A stretch of DNA of 64,000 nt from Fimenecus sp900545625 (GCA_963931525.1 OZ007023.1:186001-250000); one strand, 5' to 3'. Numbered from the stretch's first letter, positions 15,294 through 24,272 are shown. Translations and numbers: made by a program. Notes: a model not told the origin generated them from the letters alone.

Positions 15294-16355
15294 TGTAGGT
15301 GTTACAATGATGTGTAACAAATAAGAAAAAAGATAGCGAATAGAAAGGACCTGTGTTAAGGTAGAGTTGCCAGACAAAACCGAAAGGCAGGTATCCATCT
15401 ATTCGCCATGAATAAGATAACACAAACCATGCGGTTTAGGCAAGCCCTGATTCAATATGCAGAAAAATACGGTGTAACAAAAGCCGCGATCCGTTATCGC
15501 GTGAACCGGCAGTATGTCTATCGCTGGAAAAAGCGATATGACGGAACGCTGGAATCCCTGGCGGATCGTTCCCACCGACCGCATCACCATCCTAACCAGC
15601 ACACAGAGGAAGAATTAAAACTGATCCGCAATATGCGTCGACGAAATCCAAATACCGGCTTGGTCGTGCTCTGGGTCAAGCTGCGCCAACGCGGATATTC
15701 ACGCTCTGTCTCCGGCTTGTATCGTGTGTTGACGCGCAGTGGGCAAATGGCAGTTAAACTGCCAAATCCTAAATATATCCCGAAACCATATGAACCCATG
15801 CAATATCCCGGGCAGCGCGGGCAAATTGATGTGAAATTTGTTCCTGCTGCCTGCCTTGTCGGCGAAGCCGAAGGGAAAAAGTTTTACCAATACACGTTTA
15901 TTGACGAATACAGCCGGTTCCGCTATTTAGAAGCCTTTGAAGAGCATAGCACATACACCTCTGCCCTATTCATTCAGCATGTCGTGGAAAAGTTTCCCTA
16001 TGTGATTGAATGCATACAGACGGACAACGGTACTGAGTTTACAAACCGATTAAATTCCAAAAACACACCCAAGAAAACCCTCTTTGAACAAACCCTTGCG
16101 CAGTTGGAAATCCGCCATAAGCTCATCCGTCCTTTTACGCCGCGCCACAACGGGAAAGTGGAACGCTCGCACCGTAAAGACAATGAAGAATTCTATGCCT
16201 CACACAAGTTCTTTTCCTTTCACGATTTCCAAAAGCAACTCGCTGTTCGCCAACGTCAATACAACAATTTCCCTATGCGTCCTCTCAATTGGCGCTCCCC
16301 GAAACAGGTTCTTTTTTCTTTCCCATATCTGTAACACATCATTGACAAACCTACA
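15294..16355 (+). mobile_element. Complete 1062-bp insertion sequence with DDE transposase
   Basis: Terminal inverted repeats of 26 bp begin TGTAGGT at 15294 and end with its complement at 16355; 22 of 26 positions match. The single transposase gene fills most of the element. The flanks are perfect 26-bp direct repeats. A second, imperfect inverted repeat (15336-15353 with 15388-15406) sits just inside the left end and folds up to two bases before the start codon. The element is visibly A+T-richer than the chromosome, as expected for a newcomer. It looks intact and probably recent. Confidence 0.85.
15408..16334 (+). CDS. DDE-type transposase (IS481-like integrase core)
   Basis: 308 residues. 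An N-terminal helix-turn-helix (~20-45, YGVTKAAIRYRVNRQYVYRW) precedes a retroviral-integrase-type catalytic core. Acidic residues are Asp141 (GQIDVKF), Asp206 (QTDNGTEF) and Glu252 (HNGKVERSH). It cuts and joins the ends of its own element. The frame is uninterrupted. The ATG at 15408 has only a weak Shine-Dalgarno that is buried in a hairpin, a common way to stop read-through expression. The long target duplication is unlike typical IS481 members. Confidence 0.88.
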   Translation: MNKITQTMRFRQALIQYAEKYGVTKAAIRYRVNRQYVYRWKKRYDGTLESLADRSHRPHHHPNQHTEEELKLIRNMRRRNPNTGLVVLWVKLRQRGYSRSVSGLYRVLTRSGQMAVKLPNPKYIPKPYEPMQYPGQRGQIDVKFVPAACLVGEAEGKKFYQYTFIDEYSRFRYLEAFEEHSTYTSALFIQHVVEKFPYVIECIQTDNGTEFTNRLNSKNTPKKTLFEQTLAQLEIRHKLIRPFTPRHNGKVERSHRKDNEEFYASHKFFSFHDFQKQLAVRQRQYNNFPMRPLNWRSPKQVLFSFPYL

Positions 16356-16381
16356 TTTTCATCAGAATTTCTTGTGAATGC
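16356..16381. repeat. Right 26-bp direct repeat flanking the insertion sequence
   Basis: Exact copy of 15268-15293. The uninterrupted chromosome would read through one copy into TTATGTTGCC. Confidence 0.8.
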
Positions 16382-16395
16382 TTATGTTGCCGTGC

Positions 16396-16424
16396 TTTAC
16401 ATGCGCTTTGAAATATGATACAAT
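16396..16424 (+). promoter_or_regulatory. Sigma-A promoter of the membrane-paralogue array
   Basis: TTTACA (16396-16401), 17-base spacer, TACAAT (16419-16424). It lies 90 bases before the first paralogue and just outside the insertion-sequence repeat. Confidence 0.7.
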
Positions 16425-16513
16425 AATTTTGATTTATATGGGCAGGAAGTTGTGCATAAGCACAAATTGCCCCTGTTTTTCAACCATATGCTGCAAAAAA
16501 CGGAGGGTACGGC

Positions 16514-17368
16514 ATGGAAAATGAGCCCCTTGTGCCCAACGGCACAGAGCCGGACGATACAAATACGGACACAGACGCGCGCGAGGCCCTATTCCTCGCG
16601 GCACGCCGCGCGGTCGACAGTTCCGAGCGCCGCGCCGCGCGCAAAGCGACGCGTAAGACGCCCAAACACCCGATCGCATATCTAATCAAAGTCGACTTTG
16701 TTTGGCAGCTTCTCAGCTTACTCGCCATCATGCTGCTGACTGTTCTGATCTACCTTGCCGCGTCGGGCGACACGACGCGCGAGCCGTTCGCTACGCTTTT
16801 GCGTCTCAGCGCGGCGGCAGTCGGGCTTGTTTCCGCGGTATGCCTGTCCGCGTTTTTCCGAAAGAAAACCTGTTTCGGCGGCGCGGTCTCGGATTTCAAA
16901 TGGATGTATCTCTTTATCCCGGACGCCGCGACCAGCTGGATCGCCGTCCCGTTTGCCGCCCTTGCCGCCGGCGCCGAGACGCTTTCCGTGCGAAACGGCT
17001 TGTACCTGTTTTTCGGACTTGTGTCTGTTATTGCTTCCTTTCTGTATTTTGCATACTTTGTCCGCGCTGCCGCCGAGACGGACGTGGACGAACGGCGAAA
17101 GCGGCTCAAGCCCCTGCTCATGCTCTCGCTGCTTGGGTATTTGCTCAACTTGATCTTGGATGCGGCATTTCGGGGAATTGCGGGGATTTCCGTTTTTGGC
17201 TGGGTACAGACTGTTGCGGAACTGGTGGTTTTCTTAGCCGTCCTGTTCGGCGCGGCGTTCGGCATTTACAAGCAGCCGAAGCTCAAAGCGCTTTGGCTCT
17301 CTGTACTGCCGATCCTGTACTACCTGCTGCCGAATATCTTTTCCATCGTTCGGAAAGCGATCGCTTGA
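16514..17368 (+). CDS. Membrane protein, paralogue 1 of 3 (no helix-turn-helix)
   Basis: 284 residues. A charged cytosolic N-terminus (~1-50) is followed by about seven hydrophobic segments and the shared C-terminal signature GAAFGIYKQPKLKALWL. It aligns over the membrane part with the next two genes but lacks their N-terminal HTH; instead it has an Asp/Thr-rich lead and an Arg-rich stretch. GGAGGGT precedes the ATG. No known family was recognised. It opens the three-gene array and lies directly after the insertion sequence. Confidence 0.75.
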   Translation: MENEPLVPNGTEPDDTNTDTDAREALFLAARRAVDSSERRAARKATRKTPKHPIAYLIKVDFVWQLLSLLAIMLLTVLIYLAASGDTTREPFATLLRLSAAAVGLVSAVCLSAFFRKKTCFGGAVSDFKWMYLFIPDAATSWIAVPFAALAAGAETLSVRNGLYLFFGLVSVIASFLYFAYFVRAAAETDVDERRKRLKPLLMLSLLGYLLNLILDAAFRGIAGISVFGWVQTVAELVVFLAVLFGAAFGIYKQPKLKALWLSVLPILYYLLPNIFSIVRKAIA

Positions 17369-17414
17369 TCTCGCATTTCAAATATTTGGGGTTCAAGAGA
17401 ATGGAGGATTCTGT

Positions 17415-18368
17415 ATGGCAAAACGTACACTTGCGCAATTTCGCGCGGAACAGAACATCTGGCGCAAAGATTTAGCACAGTTGCTTTCGATTTCGGAAAC
17501 GGAGGTCGCGCAGTTAGAAGCGGCGGATGAAGTGCCGGCAGATGTTGCGCAGAAGATCATTGAGGCGTATCGTCTGCCCGCGGACTATTTCACGGTGGAT
17601 GTAGACGCACTTGTCGCCGCACAACGCGCCGCCGCGGCCCAAGCGGCGCGCGTCACGCCGGAGAAGCCGATCCCGTATCTGATGAAAATCGGCTTTGTTT
17701 GGATGCTCCTCGTCGCGCTCGTGCAGGCGATGCTCCTGTTGCCGAGCTCTTTTATTTCCGTATTAAGCGAGGGCAGCACTGCGGAGCCGCTTGACACGCT
17801 TTTCAATTTTTGCTCGTCGGCCGTCTCGCTTTGTTCGGGGCTTCTGCTTAGCCGGTACATCACCAAGCACACCACCTTTCGCGGCCGGATCGCGGATTTT
17901 TCGCTGCTGTATGCCTTCGTGCCCACCGCAGCAATAAGCTGGATTTCGATGCCGTTTTCCATGCGCGCCACAGAAGCAGGCGTTTCGTCCTCATGGGGTT
18001 TCGCGTACATGTTGGTTGGGATTCCGGCGCTTGTTTTGGAACTTGTGTTTTTGGCCTACTTCTTAAAAAGCGCCGCCGAAGCGGATACGGAAAAGGGTCA
18101 CAAGACTATGACGATCCTTTTGGCCGTCTGCATGGGCGGCAAGGTGCTGTATTACATCCTGTGGGCCGTGCTGGGCAACTTCTCAGCCTATGCGGCGCTC
18201 GGCTGGGCAAACTTTGCCATTCGGTTCGTTTTATTTGCGGTCATCATCTACGGCGCGGCGTTCGGCATTTACAAGCAGCCGAAGTTAAAAAAGCTGTGGC
18301 TTTTGGCTCTGCCGATCGCATATTATGTCATTCCCGATGTGCTTTCGATCGTCGACAAACTGATATGA
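17415..18368 (+). CDS. HTH-membrane fusion protein, paralogue 2 of 3
   Basis: 317 residues. An N-terminal Cro/C1-like helix-turn-helix (~1-58; DLAQLLSISETEVAQLE, then LPADYFTVD) is joined to about seven transmembrane segments (from ~95) ending in GAAFGIYKQPKLKKLWL. This layout suggests a membrane-tethered DNA-binding protein or a sensor. GGAGG precedes the ATG. It follows paralogue 1 by 46 bases. Its first ~51 bases are identical to those of paralogue 3, pointing to recent duplication or gene conversion. Function unknown. Confidence 0.78.
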   Translation: MAKRTLAQFRAEQNIWRKDLAQLLSISETEVAQLEAADEVPADVAQKIIEAYRLPADYFTVDVDALVAAQRAAAAQAARVTPEKPIPYLMKIGFVWMLLVALVQAMLLLPSSFISVLSEGSTAEPLDTLFNFCSSAVSLCSGLLLSRYITKHTTFRGRIADFSLLYAFVPTAAISWISMPFSMRATEAGVSSSWGFAYMLVGIPALVLELVFLAYFLKSAAEADTEKGHKTMTILLAVCMGGKVLYYILWAVLGNFSAYAALGWANFAIRFVLFAVIIYGAAFGIYKQPKLKKLWLLALPIAYYVIPDVLSIVDKLI

Positions 18369-18431
18369 TCGGTTTCGGTGCTTGCGCTTTTTGCCGTAAG
18401 CATCGTGCATATACCTGAAAGGGGCTTTTCT

Positions 18432-19376
18432 ATGGCAAAACGTACACTTGCGCAATTTCGCGCGGAACAGAACATCTGGCGCAGGGATCTCGCCGAGCTT
18501 TTATCGGTCTCGGAAGCGGAGGTCGAGCGGCTGGAAATGACGGGCGAGGTGCCCGATGACGCGGCGCAGAAGATCATAGAAACGTATCGCCTGCCCGCCG
18601 ACTATTTTACGGTGGATATAGATGCGCTGGAGGCCGCTGCGCGCGCGGCGGCGCGCAAGACGCCGAAAAAGCCGGTTTTGTACCTGATGAAAATCGTATT
18701 GATCTGGTGGCTTTTGGTTTTTGCGGTGCAGACTGCGCTGGAAACGCCCGCCTTTATTGCGGCGGCGCTCGGGGCGAACGTGCCGGATCTGTATTTTACC
18801 GTTTCCGATGTTTGCCGGACGGTCATCACGATCTGTTCGGGCATATTCCTCGGATCATATCTCATCAAAAACACGAATTTCCGCGGTCGGGTAGCGGATT
18901 TTGAGTTTCTTTATCCCTTTGTCGCGAATTCGGTCGTTTCCTGGGTGGTTCTTCCGTTTTCCGCCAGAGTCGTCCGAGCCGGTATAGGTTCCGAATGGTT
19001 TGTTGCGGAAACGGTCGTTTCGCTTGCATCGCTGGTTGTGGACATTGTCTTTTTGGCGTTTTTCCTGAACGCCGCCGCACAAGCAGACACCGAAAAGGGG
19101 CGCAAAACGCTGCGGATTATGTTCGGCGCAGTGCTTGCCGGACAGCTTTTGTACCATATCCTTTGGATCGCTTTGGGGTTTTATGAGGATGCGTCGGATT
19201 TTGCCCGCACAAATATGTTTATTCGTGCTGTCTTTGAGATTCTCATCTTTTACGGCGCGGCGTTCGGCATTTACAAGCAGCCCAAGCTCAAGATGCTGTG
19301 GCTCACCATCCTGCCGATCCTATGTTTCGCTGTGCCGGAAGTGATCTCCGTCATCGAGCAGATCGTACAGGCATAA
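18432..19376 (+). CDS. HTH-membrane fusion protein, paralogue 3 of 3
   Basis: 314 residues with the same plan as paralogue 2: helix-turn-helix (~1-58, DLAELLSVSEAEVERLE), then about seven membrane segments and GAAFGIYKQPKLKMLWL. ATG 18432 is preceded by AAAGGGG; an in-frame upstream ATG at 18378 would add 18 non-conserved residues. It is 63 bases after paralogue 2 and is followed by a terminator, so the three form one unit. No enzyme motif was seen. Confidence 0.78.
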   Translation: MAKRTLAQFRAEQNIWRRDLAELLSVSEAEVERLEMTGEVPDDAAQKIIETYRLPADYFTVDIDALEAAARAAARKTPKKPVLYLMKIVLIWWLLVFAVQTALETPAFIAAALGANVPDLYFTVSDVCRTVITICSGIFLGSYLIKNTNFRGRVADFEFLYPFVANSVVSWVVLPFSARVVRAGIGSEWFVAETVVSLASLVVDIVFLAFFLNAAAQADTEKGRKTLRIMFGAVLAGQLLYHILWIALGFYEDASDFARTNMFIRAVFEILIFYGAAFGIYKQPKLKMLWLTILPILCFAVPEVISVIEQIVQA

Positions 19377-19378
19377 AG

Positions 19379-19411
19379 CAACGCGGGTTGCCTTTTCGGC
19401 AGCCCGCGTTG
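19379..19411. terminator. Terminator between the paralogue array and the spoIID-like gene
   Basis: A 14-bp stem with one G-T pair (19379-19392 with 19398-19411, loop TTTTC). The genes converge here, so it may serve both strands. T-runs are short. Confidence 0.65.
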
Positions 19412-19421
19412 TTGCGTTATA

Positions 19422-20420
19422 TTATGCGGACGACAGCGTCGTACCGGGGTAATAATGCGCCAAAATTTCTTCGTAGGTCGCGCCCTGCCGCGCCATATAG
19501 TCCGCGCCGTATTGGCTCATGCCCACACCGTGCCCGTTGCCCGTGCAGGTAAAGGTGAACTGCCCGTCGGCGTATTCCACCGTAAAGGCAGGCGAACGAA
19601 GCGACAAAAGCGTGCGAAGCTGCTGCCCGGTCATGATCTTGCCGCCGACGGTGATCGATGTGACCACGCCCGTTTCATTTTCGGAATATTGCATGTCGGC
19701 AAGCCATGCGGACGGGTCGTCGCCGAGCACGATCTCGGCATCTGCCGCCGCTTTTGTGCGAAATTCCTCGGCGGAAAGGACGGTTGTTTCGGTATAATCC
19801 GGGGAAAGGCGGTCGCCGGGGCTTGTGACCGATTGCAGATACGGCACCTCCCCGCCCCAGATGTTCGCCGCGCTTTCCGTACGCCCGGGGCACAGCGCAC
19901 AGTACGCCGCCGTAATATACGCGCCGTCATAGGTGAGGGTTTGTCCGCGCACGGCGGTCACCGCTTCGGTAAGCTTTTCGTTATATGCGTCATAGTTGTC
20001 GCCCCATTTTTCGCGGCGTGCCGCTTCATCCAAATACCCTTGGTGGCGCGCGGGGTCGTCGGAGATGTCCGCGCCCTCAAGCGTCGAATCGGGGTCTGCT
20101 TTGAGCCGCTGCACGTTCGTGTACGCCGCCACCGCCTGCGCCTTGAGCGCCTCAGCATCGGCTTGCGCAGACATTTCGCTCGCCACACAGCCCACCAGAT
20201 ATTCCACCGTATCCATTTCTACGACATTCCCGCTCGCCGCCTGCAGCACCGCTACCGTCTCGCTGTCGGTCGCTTCGTCAGACTGCGTTGCCTGCGTCTC
20301 CTCCCCGAACAGCACCTCCCGCGCAGCGGCAAACGAAAAATCGCTGAGATCCAGCACCGTAACGGGCGCCGCAAACATCGCGAGCGCCAGAACGAAGCAT
20401 AAAATACCGTAGGTTTTCAT
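19422..20420 (-). CDS. SpoIID/LytB-domain protein (probable stage II sporulation protein D)
   Basis: 332 residues. An N-terminal signal-anchor (~1-20) precedes the SpoIID domain: EYLVGCVASEMSAQADAEAL, AVAAYTNVQRLK, and the C-terminal NGHGVGMSQYGADYMA motif. SpoIID is a lytic transglycosylase that trims denuded glycan strands during engulfment, on the outer face of the mother-cell membrane. Length and domain order match SpoIID rather than the longer LytB proteins. It is divergent from citrate synthase. A sigma-E promoter was looked for but not convincing. Confidence 0.85.
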   Translation of the reverse strand: MKTYGILCFVLALAMFAAPVTVLDLSDFSFAAAREVLFGEETQATQSDEATDSETVAVLQAASGNVVEMDTVEYLVGCVASEMSAQADAEALKAQAVAAYTNVQRLKADPDSTLEGADISDDPARHQGYLDEAARREKWGDNYDAYNEKLTEAVTAVRGQTLTYDGAYITAAYCALCPGRTESAANIWGGEVPYLQSVTSPGDRLSPDYTETTVLSAEEFRTKAAADAEIVLGDDPSAWLADMQYSENETGVVTSITVGGKIMTGQQLRTLLSLRSPAFTVEYADGQFTFTCTGNGHGVGMSQYGADYMARQGATYEEILAHYYPGTTLSSA

Positions 20421-20457
20421 CCGTTTCCCTGCCTTTCGGAATTTCCCGTGCGTTTGG

Positions 20458-20486
20458 TTGACTTTAGGGCTGTTTTGCGATACAAT
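20458..20486 (+). promoter_or_regulatory. Sigma-A promoter of citrate synthase
   Basis: TTGACT (20458-20463), 17-base spacer, TACAAT (20481-20486), giving a leader of about 80 bases. Confidence 0.8.
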
Positions 20487-20571
20487 AATTATCTAGATTT
20501 TTTCGGCTGTGCCGATCCTGATATATTTCCGCACCGCGCTGCAGCCGGTGCGCAAAAGGAGACTTTCTTAC

Positions 20572-21984
20572 ATGCCCGGTTACATATCCCCGATTTCCAA
20601 CGATGCTCTTTCTAATTTATGCGAAGAACTTGCAAAAAATAACCGCATCCGCTCTGAGGACTACCTACGCTTTGACGTAAAGCGCGGCTTGCGCAACGCC
20701 GACGGAACCGGCGTTATGGCAGGTCTTACGCGTATTTGCTCGGTCGAAGGGTATTATATCGAGGACGGCGAACGCGTGCCGAAAGAAGGGCGCCTGACTT
20801 ACCGCGGGATCGACATGAGCGAGATCGTGCGCGACTGCATGGAAAAGAACCGTTTCGGATTTGAAGAGGTCGCTTGGCTTTTGCTGTTCGGTGATCTGCC
20901 GACACAAAAACAGCTCGACCGCTTTTGCGAGCTGTTGGCGGAGTGCCGCGAGCTGCCCGACGAATTCATTGAAGACATGATCATGAAAGCGCCGTCGCCC
21001 GACATCATGAACAAGGTCGCGCGCTCGGTGCTGGCGCTGTATTCCTTTGACAAAAACCCCGACGACACCTCGGTGGAAAACGTGCTGCGCCAATCCATCC
21101 AGCTCATTGCACAGATCCCCACCATCATGGCGTACGCTTATCAGGTCAAGCGCCGCGCTTACGATCACAAAAGCATGTATATCCACCAAAACGATAAATC
21201 CTTAAAAACCGCAGAGTCCATTTTGCACGCCATCCGTCCCGACCGCAAATTCACAGACGAGGAAGCCAAGCTCTTGGATCTGTGCATGATCATCCATGCC
21301 GAGCACGGCGGCGGCAACAACTCGACCTTTACCACGCGCTGCATCACCTCCTCCGGAACGGACACCTATTCCGCCATCGCGGCGGGCATCGGCTCGCTCA
21401 AGGGTCCGAAGCACGGCGGTGCAAACATCAAGGTCTACAAAATGGTAGAGGACATGCGCGAGCATATCTCCGACCCCACAGACGAAGGACAGGTCGCCGA
21501 TTACCTGACGAAGATCATCCACAAGCAGGCGGGCGACGGTTCGGGACTCATCTACGGCATGGGGCACGCGGTCTATACCCTTTCGGACCCGCGCGCCGTG
21601 ATCCTGCGTGAAAACGCGCGTTCCTTTGCCAAGGAACACGGCTTTGAAGACCGCTTCCGCACGTTGGAGCTCATAGAAAAGCTCACGCCCGAGCTTTTTG
21701 CCAAATATAAGGGCGAAAAGAAAAAGATGTGCGCAAACGTCGATTTGTATTCGGGGCTCATTTACGAGATGCTGCGCATTCCGCAGGAGCTGTTCACGCC
21801 GCTGTTCATGGCGGCGCGCATCGCAGGTTGGTCGGCGCACCGGCTGGAGGAGCTCACCTCCGGCAGCCGCATCATGCGTCCTGCGTATAAAAACGTCTCC
21901 CTGCCGCGGAAGTTCGTGCCGCTTTGTGAGCGCATTCCCAATCACGTGGTACAGACGGAATACATCCCGCCCGAAGAGCGGTAA
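20572..21984 (+). CDS. Citrate (or 2-methylcitrate) synthase
   Basis: 470 residues, the longer form common in Clostridia. It condenses acetyl-CoA (or propionyl-CoA) with oxaloacetate. Catalytic histidine motifs are HAEHGGGNNSTF and GPKHGGANIKVYK; the GMGHAVYTLSDPRA loop follows. The frame runs 21 residues further upstream, but AAAAGGAG and the conserved start MPGYISPIS place the start at 20572. In a fermenter it probably feeds glutamate synthesis. Downstream are two membrane genes on the same strand. Confidence 0.92.
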   Translation: MPGYISPISNDALSNLCEELAKNNRIRSEDYLRFDVKRGLRNADGTGVMAGLTRICSVEGYYIEDGERVPKEGRLTYRGIDMSEIVRDCMEKNRFGFEEVAWLLLFGDLPTQKQLDRFCELLAECRELPDEFIEDMIMKAPSPDIMNKVARSVLALYSFDKNPDDTSVENVLRQSIQLIAQIPTIMAYAYQVKRRAYDHKSMYIHQNDKSLKTAESILHAIRPDRKFTDEEAKLLDLCMIIHAEHGGGNNSTFTTRCITSSGTDTYSAIAAGIGSLKGPKHGGANIKVYKMVEDMREHISDPTDEGQVADYLTKIIHKQAGDGSGLIYGMGHAVYTLSDPRAVILRENARSFAKEHGFEDRFRTLELIEKLTPELFAKYKGEKKKMCANVDLYSGLIYEMLRIPQELFTPLFMAARIAGWSAHRLEELTSGSRIMRPAYKNVSLPRKFVPLCERIPNHVVQTEYIPPEER

Positions 21985-22023
21985 AACCGGCGCTTGGCGT
22001 CGCAGAAAACGAGGATCGTTGCC

Positions 22024-22980
22024 ATGAAGCTGAATATTCGAAAATCCGAACAAATCGACGCGCGGCTGCTGCTTTGTGTTTGGGGCATCGCCTGTATTTT
22101 GGCTGCGGTGCTGCGCACCGTGCAGCTGTTTACGAATATCGAACCCCACACGGGCTTTTTTGAAGCGGTAGACTGGTCTGTTTACGTCATGTACGGCGTG
22201 CTGCTGGCGGCGGTAGTATTGCTCGCGGTACTGCCCGCCTGCAGCGCGTGCCTGCCCGCCTCCCGGGCGCTTGTGCGTAAAGACCGGGCGTTGTTTTTCG
22301 GCAGTGCACTGTTTGCCGCGGGGCTTCTGTACGACGCCGTGCTCAGCGTGATAAACGCCGCCGAGACCGTTTCGGAAAGCGGCAGGCTCACCATGGGCGC
22401 GCTGCTGTTTACCGAAGGGCTGCTTGCCGAGATCCTACAGGCCGTCTGCGGGGTGCTTGCCGCCGTTTATATGGGGATCCTGGCCGTTTCCTATCTAAAA
22501 GGCGACGCACGGTTCACCAAATACCGCTTTCTCGCGCTCACACCCTTGTTTTGGTCGATGTTCCGCATCGTACTGCGTTTTATGACAAAGATCAGCTTCA
22601 CCATGGTTTCCGAGCTTTTGCAGGAACTTGCAATGCTCGCGTTTATGATGTTGTTTTTGCTGTCGTTCGCACGCATAGCCGCGCAGGTAAATCCCAGAGG
22701 CGAAATGCGTAAGCTCGTCTGTTTTGGGCTGCCGGCGGCGGTTCTTGCGGCGGTAATCGGCGTTTCACGCCTCATCTGCACCGTGGCGGGCCGGGGCGAC
22801 CTGCTCGCGGACGGTTTCCCGTTTTCGTTCGGGGAAATCGGTTTTGCCGTCTTTGCTGTCGTCTATATCTTGGAACACATGCGTTTCGGCAGACCCGCTT
22901 CGGAAGAGCCGCAGGTGGAGGAAAAGGATACGGCGGCTGACGCAGACGTGCCCGACGGCAAAGACAGCGCGAACGCATGA
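22024..22980 (+). CDS. Hypothetical polytopic membrane protein
   Basis: 318 residues with about eight hydrophobic segments between residues 15 and 285 and a charged, Asp/Glu-rich cytosolic tail (~290-318). No known transporter or enzyme motif was recognised. ATG 22024 follows an ACGAGGAT ribosome-binding site; ten upstream in-frame codons lack support. It lies 39 bases after citrate synthase, and its stop overlaps the AEC transporter start (ATGA), so the two are translationally coupled and may work together. Confidence 0.75.
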   Translation: MKLNIRKSEQIDARLLLCVWGIACILAAVLRTVQLFTNIEPHTGFFEAVDWSVYVMYGVLLAAVVLLAVLPACSACLPASRALVRKDRALFFGSALFAAGLLYDAVLSVINAAETVSESGRLTMGALLFTEGLLAEILQAVCGVLAAVYMGILAVSYLKGDARFTKYRFLALTPLFWSMFRIVLRFMTKISFTMVSELLQELAMLAFMMLFLLSFARIAAQVNPRGEMRKLVCFGLPAAVLAAVIGVSRLICTVAGRGDLLADGFPFSFGEIGFAVFAVVYILEHMRFGRPASEEPQVEEKDTAADADVPDGKDSANA

Positions 22981-23912
22981 GCTTTTTGCAAAATGCCGGA
23001 ACGGCGGCCATGCAGGTGGCAATCCTATATGTGCTCGCGGCGGTGGGCTTTGCCTGTGATAAGGCGGGCATTTACACCGAAAAAGCCGCGAAACTTACAA
23101 ACGACCTGCTTTTCTATATCGTCACGCCCGCCGTGGTGGTACAGGCGTTCGCGGCAATGGAGCGGACCGATACGACGCTTCGGAACCTGCTGTTTGCCCT
23201 GCTCGGCGGCACGGCGCTGCATGGGATCGCCATTTTATTGTCCCTGCCTTTTTTCCGCAGGGGCGACAAGACCAACGCCGATATTTTCCGCTTTGCGTGC
23301 ATATACGGTAACGTAGGCTATATGGCGCTGCCGCTGGCAAATGCGGTCTTAGGTGAAACAGGCGTTTTTTTCTGCTCGGGCGTGCTTGTCCCCTTTAACC
23401 TTTTTGTCTTTACCCACGGGGTGCGGCTGATGTCGGGCACTGCCGGAAGGTCGGCTTTTCGTCCGCTGCGGCTGCTTTTAAACCCCGGCGTGATCTCGGT
23501 GCTTCTGGGTCTGCCTGTCTTTCTGTTTCAAATCGACCTGCCCGCCGTACTCGCAGAACCGATCGGGCTTTTGGCGCAGCTGAACACCCCGCTTGCCATG
23601 CTGATGTTCGGCACCTACCTTGCGCACACCGATCTGCGGCATATGTTCAGCCGGCCGCAAACTTATCTTGCGGCGCTTTTGAAGCTGATCGTGCTGCCCG
23701 CCGTGATGCTGTTGCTGCTGCGTCTTTGCGGCGTTTCGGGTGTGCTTTTGACGGCACTGCTCATTTCCGCATCTGCACCCACGGCGAACAACACGGTCAT
23801 GTTTGCTGCAAAATACGGCAGAGATCTGGAAACTGCCTCGCAGACCGTTGCGGTCGTCAGCCTGTTTTCCATTGTCACCATGCCTGTGTTCATTGCGCTG
23901 ACACAGGCTTGA
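22977..23912 (+). CDS. AEC-family (auxin efflux carrier-like) transporter
   Basis: 311 residues, ten hydrophobic segments in two five-helix halves. It has the family patterns YGNVGYMALPLANAVLGE near residue 110 and SASAPTANNTVMFAAKYG near 265. Bacterial AEC proteins export or import small carboxylates such as malate. Next to citrate synthase a di- or tricarboxylate substrate is plausible, but this is inference. Start overlaps the preceding stop. Confidence 0.88.
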   Translation: MSFLQNAGTAAMQVAILYVLAAVGFACDKAGIYTEKAAKLTNDLLFYIVTPAVVVQAFAAMERTDTTLRNLLFALLGGTALHGIAILLSLPFFRRGDKTNADIFRFACIYGNVGYMALPLANAVLGETGVFFCSGVLVPFNLFVFTHGVRLMSGTAGRSAFRPLRLLLNPGVISVLLGLPVFLFQIDLPAVLAEPIGLLAQLNTPLAMLMFGTYLAHTDLRHMFSRPQTYLAALLKLIVLPAVMLLLLRLCGVSGVLLTALLISASAPTANNTVMFAAKYGRDLETASQTVAVVSLFSIVTMPVFIALTQA

Positions 23913-23948
23913 AAATATTTTATCTTTTCGGATTTCGGAGGGATTTTT

Positions 23949-24272
23949 ATGAAACTCATCATCGCCATTGTCAACAGTGAAGATGCTTCCGCCGTTTTGT
24001 CAGAACTCACAAGCAAAGGCTTCAGCGTTACGAAGCTTTCGACCTCCGGCGGCTTTCTGCGCGCGGGGAACGTAACGATGCTCATCGGCTTGGAGGAAGA
24101 AAAGGTCGCCGAGGCGCTTTCCGTGATCGAAGAATTCAGCTGCCAGCGCAAACAGCAGATCCCCGTAAACTCCGGATATATCGGCGACTCGCTGCTTTCC
24201 GTGCCGGTGGAAATCACCGTGGGCGGCGCGACGGTCTTTGTGCTGGATGTGGAGCAGTTCCATAAATTATGA
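23949..24272 (+). CDS. darA: Cyclic-di-AMP receptor of the PII-like DarA/PstA family
   Basis: 107 residues, PII-like trimeric fold. Family signatures are IIAIVNSEDASAV at the N-terminus and the nucleotide-loop motif STSGGFLRAGNVTMLIG. In Firmicutes it binds c-di-AMP in the cytosol and relays the signal to unknown partners. CGGAGGG precedes the ATG. The next gene, holB, starts four bases before its stop. The order darA-holB-ricT-trmN6-rsmI follows Bacillus yaaQ to yabC, without yaaR and yabA. Confidence 0.92.
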   Translation: MKLIIAIVNSEDASAVLSELTSKGFSVTKLSTSGGFLRAGNVTMLIGLEEEKVAEALSVIEEFSCQRKQQIPVNSGYIGDSLLSVPVEITVGGATVFVLDVEQFHKL

